Assembly: GCA_026018925.1 (NCBI GenBank)
Contig: JAKSZU010000009.1
Coordinates: 77,718,408 to 77,782,407 of the forward strand
From: Tupaia tana
Lineage: Eukaryota > Chordata > Mammalia > Scandentia > Tupaiidae
DNA length: 64,000 bases
Direction: 5' to 3'
The translations under genes were made by a program, and so were the position numbers. Positions 57,372 to 64,000 of this stretch are shown piece after piece (within the stretch, counting starts at the first letter, position 1; the number at the start of each line of letters is the position of its first letter). Under the pieces are notes generated by a model. The model did no database searches. It was not told the DNA's origin and saw only the letters and a program-made list of their open reading frames with translations.

Positions 57372-58090
57372 GAGGAAAAAATGTGGGAAAGGATAGAAAA
57401 GAACAAGGGGAAGTCACAGACTTTGCTACCTGGCTAGCACCGGTGTCAGCAGGGGGGTCCCTAGCTGGGGAAGCTTCACAGCCATTAATCTGGACCCAGA
57501 AGGCACAGGAGAGCAGATATGGCAGAGTCTGGACAGATTCTGTCCTGTTTGAGAGAAAATTATAGAAATTAGCAAGATAAAAGCACAAGGAAGGCCACAG
57601 AAATCTGTTTTTGTTTGATTGTTTTTTTATTTTGTTTTGTTTTTGTGGGAAAAAAAAGAAAACGTTGGAAGGGACAGAAAAGAGCAAGAGTGAGACACAG
57701 ACTTTGCCTACCTGGCTAGCACTTGGGTTTAGATGATGGGGCCCTAGATAGAGGAGCTTCACAGCCCTGAAGTTGGATCAGAAGTTACAGCAGAGCAGAG
57801 ATGGAGAGCCTGGATAGATTCTGTCCTGGGTGAGAGAAAAAAAGAGAGAAATTAGCAAGATAAAGGCACATGGAAGGGGACTGAAAAGCTATATTCTTGA
57901 AAGGAAAAAGAAAGTTGGAAGGGACAAAACAAAACAAAAACAAACAAACAACAACAACAAAAAAAAAAACAAGAAGGAGACACAGACTTTGCCTACTTGG
58001 GTAGCCCTGGCAACTAGAGGAGGGTCCCTAGGTGGAGAAACTCTATTGCCCTGAAACCGGATCCTGAAGGTACCGGAGAGCAGAAATGGT

Positions 58091-60089
58091 GGTGCTGGAT
58101 GAATTCTGTCTTGGCTAGCACTGGATTTTGGTGGGGGGACCCTAGCTGGGGAAACTTCACACCCATGAAGATGGACCCAGAAGGTCCAGAAGAGAAGAAA
58201 TGGATGTGCCTGAACAGATTCTGTCCTAACACTGATGTCTGGGATGGGTACCCTAGCTGCAGGAGCTTCACAGTCGTGAAGGTGGAACCAGAAGGTACAG
58301 GAGAGCAGAAGTGGAGGTGTCTGGTCGGTTTCTGTCCTGTCTGAGGTCTGGAGTGTGGGGGCCCTAGCTGGGAAGAGTCACAGCTGAAAAGCTGGACCCA
58401 AAAGGTATAGGAGAGTAGAGATGGAAGTGCCTGATGGATTCCATACCTGCTATCACTGGGGTCTGGAGGTGGAGGGCACTAGCTGGGGAAGATTTACAGC
58501 TGTGAACTATACCTGGAAGGTACAGCAGAGCAGAGATGGAGGTGCCTGGATGGATTCTGTCCTGGCTAGCACTGGGGTCTTGGTGTCAAGGCCTAGCTGG
58601 TGGAGCTTCACAGCTGTGAAGCTAAACCCAGAAGGTACAGAGGTACAGGAGAGCAGAGATGGAGGTGCCTGGACAGATTCTGTCTTGGCTAGCACTGGGA
58701 TCTGGAGGGGGGTCCTGGCTGGGGAAGGGTCACAGCTCTGAAGCTATCCAGAAGGTATAGAAGGGAAGAGATGTGTGTGCCTGGATGGATTCTGTACTAA
58801 CTAGCACTGGGTCTTTGGGTGGGGGCCCTAGCTAAGGAAGCTTCACAGCCATGAAGCTGGACCCAGAAGGTACAGAGGTTTAGGAGAGCAAAGATGGAGG
58901 TGCTTGGGGATTCTGTCCTGTCTGTCACTGGGGTCTGGAGGAGAAGGAGTTAACTGGTAGAGCCTCACATCCTTGAAGCTTGACCCAGCAGGTAGAGGAG
59001 AGCAGAGATGGAGTTGCCTGGAAGATATTTTTCCTGGCCAGCAGTGGGTTCTGGGGGAGGGGGACTATCTGAGGAGCTACAGAGCCTTGAAGCTGGACCC
59101 AGAAGTTGCAGAACAGAGATGGAGGTGCCTGGATAGATTCTGTCCTGACTAGCACTGTGGTCTGGAGGGAGTATCCTAAATGATGGAGCTTCACAGCTGT
59201 GAAGCTGGATCCAGAAGGTACAGGAGAACAGAGATGGAGATGCCTGGACAGATTCTATCTTGGCTAGCACTGGGGTTTTGGGGGGTGCCAAGCTGGGGGA
59301 GCTTCACAGCTGTGAAGCTGGAACCAGAAGGTACAGTAAAGAATAGATAGAGGTTCTTGGATGAATTCTGTCCAGGGTGAAAGAAAAAGAAAAAAATAGA
59401 AAGATAAAGGAGTCTTTTTTAAAAAGGGAAGAAAAAATTGGAAGGGACAGAAAAGAGCAAGAAAGAGGAACAGACTTCGTCTACCTGGCTAGCACTGGGG
59501 TCTGGAGGGGGGGGCTCTAGCTGCAGAAGAATCATAGCCATGAAGCTGGACCCTGAATGTATAGGAGATCAGAGATGTTGGTGCTTTGATGGACTCTGTC
59601 CTGGCTAGCATTTGGTCTGTAGGGGAGCCCTAGGTGGTGGTGCTTCACAACTGTAAAACTGGACTCAGAAGGTACAGGAGAGCAGAGATGGATGTGCCTG
59701 GTTGGAATCTGTCCTGGTTAGCACTGGGGTATTGGTGTGGGTGCCTGGATGGATTTTGTCCTGGGTAGCACTGGGTCTTGAGGAGGGGACTAGCTGGGGA
59801 AGCTTCACAGCCATGAAGCCTGACCCAGAAGGTACAGGATTGGACAGATTCAGTTCTGTTTAGCACTGAGGTCTTTAGTAGGGGTATTGCCTAGCTGTGG
59901 AAGCTTCACAGCCATGAAGCTGTATCTAGAAGGTAGAGGAGAGAGAGATGGGGGTACCTGGATGAATTTTGTCCTGTGTAGCACTGGGGTCTGGATTGGG
60001 GAGCTCTTTGCTGGGGAAGCTTCACAGCCATGAAGCTAAACCCAGAAGTTACAGGAGAACGGAGATGGAGGTGACTGGATGTATACTGT
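58091..60089 (-). repeat. Outer L1 5' monomers, short form (about 120-140 bp), to the element's 5' end
   Basis: About 14 units cycling through TCCTGGCTAGCACTGGGGTC, TAGCTGGGGAAGCTTCACAG, CATGAAGCTGGACCCAGAAG, GTACAGGAGAGCAGAGATGG and TGCCTGGATGGATTCTGTCC. Most lack the A-rich segment that separates units in the long form; one long unit reappears near 59390-59480. The last unit stops at 60089, where the 17-bp duplication starts. Confidence 0.82.
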
Positions 60090-60106
60090 TTTTATCATTG
60101 ATTTAT
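60090..60106. repeat. Right target-site duplication of the outer L1
   Basis: TTTTATCATTGATTTAT, identical to 6587-6603. The following AATG gives a TTTAT|AA cut site and the ancient L1 continues from here. Confidence 0.85.
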
Positions 60107-60617
60107 AATGTTATATGCCAGATTTTTTGTAGGTGCCTTTCACCAGGTTAAGTATGATTCCTTTGAATATTTTTGTTGAATATTTTTATCATTAAAAGGT
60201 ATACTTTATACAATTCTTTCTTTAAAATATCTATTGTGCTAATAACTTGATTTTGTCCTTTATTATGTTAATATTGTATTATACATTAATTGATTTAATA
60301 TTAAATACATATCTTACTAGCCTCGTATTCTAGGTATAAATCTCACTTGATTATGGCATATAACATTTGTATTGTTTTGGTAGATTCTACTTTTACTCAT
60401 TTTTGTCAAAGAGTTTTCTTTCTATACTTACGAGGTATATTGGTATGTGATTTTATTATAATGTATTTTTCTGATTTTTATAGCAATATGCATCTCTTAT
60501 TTTCCTCAGGAAAAAAATTAGTGCAAGGTTTATGCTAATTTTTTTCTCTAAATATTTAGCAGAATTCATCACCGAAGCCATGTAGACCTAGGCTTTTCTT
60601 TGCAAGAAATTTTTATT
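60107..60617 (-). mobile_element. Ancient L1 (last clear piece, RT core region)
   Basis: Diverged minus-strand ORF2 sequence in the order expected after 6603: a TTATGTTAAT...ATTGATT stretch (about 60262-60297), TATAAATCTCACTTGATTATGG (about 60335), TTTTCCTCAGG, then CTAGGCTTTTCTTTGCAAG (about 60588), which correspond to sites at 15590, 15650 and 15940 of the inner L1. All frames are closed. This proves that 6604-60089 is an insertion into one element. Confidence 0.78.
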
Positions 60618-60780
60618 TTTTTTAATTCCTAGATGCTATATGCACTTGCCAGAGAAAGATAGAAAAGCAGAAACAGATAAAGCAAGAAAATAGCCCTAGT
60701 GAGATGTAGCCCTCCTAAGTCCCTGCTGTTTTGTTTCCCCATTTGTCAAAATTTGGAGCATCCACAGACATGTAGATGGT
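60618..60780 (-). mobile_element. Old SINE remnant
   Basis: ATGCACTTGCCAGAGAAAGA and the following purine-rich stretch resemble the 3' body of the main SINE in reverse orientation (compare GCACTCGCCAGACAGACAGA at 2214). The tRNA-like head is not recognisable, so it is truncated or too diverged. Confidence 0.5.
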
Positions 60781-60854
60781 GTGTGTTCCTTTTTCCTTTC
60801 TTTTTTTCTTTTTCTTCCTTTTGTTCTTTATTTTTCTGAGAATTATTTATCTAC

Positions 60855-60894
60855 ATAATTCCATTTATTATTATTGTTTTTTTATTTTAATCAA

Positions 60895-60957
<63 letters not shown>

Positions 60958-61046
60958 GCAAGAAAGCAAGTCACCAGAAGATCTGGGACTTGAACCACAG
61001 TAGACCAGTGCCTTTAACCACCATTACCACCATGCCACCTGCTGGC
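60855..61046 (-). mobile_element. Second SINE type with (GA)n body, minus strand
   Basis: The right end is the complement of a tRNA-like head (on the minus strand GGGCCAGCAGGTGGCATGG, then GTGGTTCAAGTCCCAGATC as B box). The rest is an expanded (GA)n tract at 60894-60952 and a T/A-rich tail. It differs from the main family in head sequence and lacks its body. Confidence 0.65.
60894..60952. repeat. (GA)n microsatellite
   Basis: A near-perfect GA run; the Arg-Glu frame across it is an artefact. Confidence 0.95.
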
Positions 61047-61097
61047 CCTCTTTCTTCTTTCTTTGTTTCTTTCTTTTTTTATTATTTTTTTCCTTTT

Positions 61098-61345
61098 TGG
61101 AGAGGTTTTTGCTATAGGGCACGTGTACTCGCCAGACAGACAGAGACAGAGAGACAGAAAGCGAGAAATCACCCTCCAGGGGGGATGGCCATGCCGCAAT
61201 CCCTTCTCCTCCATTCTCCTCTCAGGATCTTGAGGACACACGCACACACGCCCGGCGTGAGTTTAAGCCACCAGGTCCGGGACCTGAACTGCGGTCGACT
61301 ACATGGGAGTCCAGCGACATAGCCATTATGCTAACTGCTGGTCCC
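61098..61345 (-). mobile_element. tRNA-derived SINE, well preserved
   Basis: A full minus-strand copy: GAGAGGTTTTTGCTATAGGG, CTCGCCAGACAGACAGAG, CCTCCAGGGGGGATGGCC, ATTCTCCTCTCAGGATC, CCGGCGTGAGTTTAAGCC, CGGGACCTGAACTGCGG (B box) and a head ending AACTGCTGGTCCC. One of the best copies for building a consensus. Confidence 0.9.
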
Positions 61346-61397
61346 TCTTTCTTTCTTTCTTTCCTTCTTTTCTTCCTTCCTTTCTTTCTTTCTTTCT

Positions 61398-61450
<53 letters not shown>

Positions 61451-61525
61451 TTTCTTTCTCTTTCTTTCTTTTGTCTTTCTTTTTCTTTCTTTTTTCATTC
61501 TTTTTTTCTTTCTTTCTTCTTTTAT
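61346..61525. repeat. (TTTC)n microsatellite
   Basis: An imperfect CTTT/TTTC tract of about 180 bases between two SINEs, probably grown from the A tail of the SINE to its right. The Phe/Ser- and Lys/Arg-rich frames across it are artefacts. Confidence 0.92.
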
Positions 61526-61707
61526 TTGGGGGAGAGAGATTTTTTCTATCAGGCACATATGCTTGCCCACAGAGACACAGAGACAGAAACTCAGAAATTA
61601 CCCCTGAGTGGGGATAGACAAGCTGTAATCCTTTCTCCTTCATTTTCTTCCTACAATCTTGGGCACACATCCATGCAAACCCAGTGTTAGTTTTAAGCCA
61701 CTAGGTC
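61526..61707 (-). mobile_element. 5'-truncated tRNA-derived SINE
   Basis: A minus-strand body (TGCTTGCCCACAGAGACACA, CCCCTGAGTGGGGATAGAC, TTTTAAGCCACTAGGTC) without the tRNA-like head. It stops exactly where L1 ORF2 sequence begins. Confidence 0.8.
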
Positions 61708-63745
61708 TTTGTCAAAAATCAGTTGGCAGAATGTTTAGGAGTTTATTTCTGGGAACTCTATTCTGTTCCATTGGTCTACCTGTCTATTTCTCTGCCAATA
61801 CCATGCTGTTTTGATTACCACAGCTTTGTAGTATATTTTTGGGTTACAGAGTGAGCTGCCACCTACTCCACTCTTCTTGTGCAAGATTTCTTTGGCAATA
61901 CAAGGTCTTTTATGATTCCAGACAAATTGTATGATTCTCTTTTCTAGATCTGTGAAGAATGTCTCTGGCACTTTGACTGGGATTGTGTTAAATATGTAGA
62001 TTAATTTGGGTAGAATTGCCATTCTAATTATATTAATTCTAATCCAGGAACATCGGATGTTCTTCCACTTTTTTCTGTCAGTTTCAATTTCTTTTTTTAG
62101 CTTATAGTTTCCCTTGTGGAGGTCTTTAATTCTTCACTTAGATTTATTCTAAGATATCTTATAATTTTTGTGGTTGTGGTAAACCAAATTACTTCTTTCA
62201 GTTCTATCTCAGTATGCCTGCTGTTCATATATAGAAATGCTATAGATTTCTGTATGTTGATTTTGTATCCTGTAACTTTACTGTATTCATGTATTACTTC
62301 AGAGAATTTTTCATGGATACCATTGGGTCTTCTATGTATACCATAATGCCATCTGTAAATGCAGTTTCACCTCTTCATTTCTTATTTGTATGCATTTCAT
62401 TTTATTCACTTTTTTGATTGCGTTGGTGAGATTTTCCAGTACTATATTAAAAAGGAGTGGCGAAAGTGGCATCCTTGTCTTGTACCCATTTTTAGTAGGA
62501 AAGCTTTCAGCTTTTCTCCATTCAGGATTATGTTAGCTATGGGTTTTGCATAGATAGTTTTTATTGTGTTGAGAAATGACCCTTCTATGCCAATTTTGCT
62601 GAGTCTTGATGATGAAGGGATGTTGTATATTATCAAATGCTTTCTCAGCATCAATTGATATGATCATATGGTTTTTCTCTTTCTCTCTGTTAATATGGTG
62701 TATTACATTTATGGTTTTACATACATTGAACCAACCTTGCATCCCTGGAATAAAGCCTACCTTGTCGTGATATATAATCGTTTCTATATGTTGTTGGATA
62801 CAATTTCCTAGTATCTTGTTGAGAATCTTTGCATCTATATTCATCAGAGATATTGGTCTATAAATTTCCTTCCTTGTCTTGTCCTTATCTGTTTTAAGGA
62901 TAAGGGTGATGGAGGCTTCATAGAATGAATTTGGGAGAGTTTCACCCTTTTGTAACTTTAGAAATAACTTGAGCAATATGGGGATTAACTCTTCTTTAAA
63001 AGTTTTGTAGAATTCAGAGGTGAAGCCATCTGAACCAGGGCTTTTCTTTGTTGGGAGGTTATTTATTATTGATTCAATCTCCTGATTTGTTATGGGCCTT
63101 TTCAGACTTTCTATATCCTCCTGGTTCAATCTTGGTAGATTATATGTGTCTAGGAATTTGTTCATCTCATCCAGATTTTCTTGTTTCTTGACAGGTAATT
63201 GTTCATGGTATCCTCTAATGATGTTTTGCATTTCAATAATGTCTGTTGTTATATTGCTAGCTTCATTGCAAATTTGATTTACCTGGTTTCTTTATTTCTT
63301 CATCTTATTAAGTCTCATTAGTGGTGTATTGATTCTGTGTATCCTTTCAAAGAATGAACTTTTGCTTTCATATATTTTCTATATAGTTCATTTATTTTCT
63401 ATTTCATTTATTTCTGCTCAGATCTTTGCTATTTCTTTTCTCCTGAAGTTTTTTGGATTTTTTTTCTGTTGTTTTTCCAATTTTCTGAGTCATGATGTTA
63501 GGTGATCCATTTGCCTTATTTCTACCTTCTTCTTATGTGCACTAATTGCTATGAACTTCCCTCTTATGACTGCTTTTGCAGTGTCCCAACGATTATAGAA
63601 AACTCATGCCTTCATTGTCATTGGCTTCCATATATCTTTTTATTTCAGTCTTAATTTCTTCAGTAATTGTGAAGTCATTCAGGAGTAGGTTATTTAGTTT
63701 CCATGTATTTGTGTATTTTTTTATGATTTCTCTTGAAATCAGTGT
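61708..63745 (-). mobile_element. L1 ORF2 fragment (RT region), frameshifted
   Basis: Minus-strand ORF2 corresponding to about 14605-16640 of the inner L1. Coding order: RT entry and fingers (63231-62533, [28 protein letters not shown]), RT core, a mutated FADD site near 62345 (reads ...QMALWY), and the post-RT region (62022-61735, [18 protein letters not shown]). Breaks lie near 62540 and in 62030-62440. It lacks the endonuclease and the C-terminus. Its left limit is a SINE and its right limit falls inside the linker after the endonuclease. Sequence resembles the inner L1 more than the ancient one. Confidence 0.88.
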
Positions 63746-64000
63746 CCTTTAGGCCAGGGGGCCGGAGATGGAAGTGGGCTCAGCTGGAGAGCTGGCGGCA
63801 GTGCATGCTAGTATTATCTTTAATGGATTTCTTGTATATCTCTGCAATTTCCTATTGCTTACTTTTCCAAGGTAATACTGTACAAAATTTCCCTGTACCT
63901 TAAGAAAACTCTGATTCTCAAATCTCCCATGTGTTCTTAGGTATTGTGCTTCTCAAGCTACTTTATGTCATGTACCCCTGCCACATATATTCTCTATGCC
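63746..64000. other. Unassigned sequence at the right edge
   Basis: No gene is visible. The first 65 bases are GC-rich (CCAGGGGGCCGGAGATGGAA, then CTGGCGGCAGTGC) and faintly recall an inner-L1 monomer. The remainder is A/T-rich and could be further decayed L1, which I cannot support. Confidence 0.3.

Larger units (their letters stand above)
56803..58090 (-). repeat. Outer L1 5' monomers, long form (about 245-300 bp)
   Basis: Five units starting with AAAGCTG or its variants at about 56808, 57052, 57303, 57604 and 57886. Each runs through GAC(A)GAAA(A/G)GAGCAAGAG, TTTGCCTACCTGGCTAGCAC, AGCTTCACAGCCATGAAGC, CAGGAGAGCAGAGATGGAGG and GAGAAATTAGCAAGATAAAG. They are the continuation of the units at 12290-13054. 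A long T-run (57317-57365) has grown in one unit and an AAC-rich stretch (57925-57970) in another. Confidence 0.85.

Noticed and set aside
61098-61345. A genuine tRNA gene in the SINE heads
   Set aside because: The tRNA-like part cannot form a full cloverleaf in any copy I read and is always followed by the SINE body and an A tail.
61326-61690. Phe/Ser-rich and Lys/Arg-rich small proteins
   Set aside because: They translate a TTTC/GAAA microsatellite.

Overview
The window is mammalian (eutherian) genomic DNA with no intact protein-coding host gene. The grounds are LINE-1 (L1) ORF1/ORF2 remnants, a half-L1 (HAL1) element, tRNA-derived SINEs with a Pol III-type head, a processed pseudogene of the splicing-related gene ZRANB2, and microsatellites. 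I do not recognise the abundant SINE family well enough to name the order. It is not Alu, B1/B2, the hedgehog SINE or a CAN-type SINE as I know them.

The layout is a nest of insertions. (1) A very old minus-strand L1 is the host sequence. Its collinear pieces lie at 589-1015, 1233-1346, 1590-1860, 2098-2134, 2458-2499, 3774-3995, 6585-6603 and 60107-60617. (2) Into it went several SINEs (1016-2441), a ZRANB2 retrocopy (2500-3773, with a diverged 16-bp target-site duplication, TSD) and a plus-strand HAL1 element (4011-6569, with a 15-bp TSD). (3) Just beyond the HAL1 TSD a minus-strand L1 ('outer L1') integrated. Its two ends, 6604 and 60089, are bracketed by a perfect 17-bp duplication about 53.5 kb apart. 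It carries a 3' UTR, a decayed ORF2 (6940-10420) with an endonuclease deletion, a decayed ORF1 (10464-11683) and a 5' region of about 250-bp tandem monomers (12290-13054 and 56803-60089). (4) Inside one of those monomers a second minus-strand L1 ('inner L1', 13055-56802) integrated, bracketed by a 16-bp duplication. It has a 3' UTR, a near full-length but frameshifted ORF2 (13523-17350), an ORF1 with stop codons (17395-18355), a short unique 5' leader, and then about 38 kb of tandem repeats (18715-56802) up to its 5' end.

The 38-kb array is the notable object. Next to ORF1 (18715 to about 24440) it consists of about 26 monomers of about 216-222 bp. Farther out it is mainly a shortened monomer of about 126-127 bp that lacks an A-rich segment. 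Full-length monomers recur at about 17 sites there, and multi-monomer blocks of about 2.2-2.9 kb have been re-duplicated. The simplest reading is that the 5' UTR promoter monomers of one L1 copy were amplified in place into a macrosatellite. The outer L1 shows the same arrangement on a smaller scale, with long monomers nearer ORF1 and short ones at the 5' tip.

The right edge (60618-64000) holds the end of the old L1, more SINE copies, GA and TTTC microsatellites, another ORF2 fragment (61708-63745) and about 250 bp I cannot assign. No element here looks able to move: every L1 reading frame is broken.
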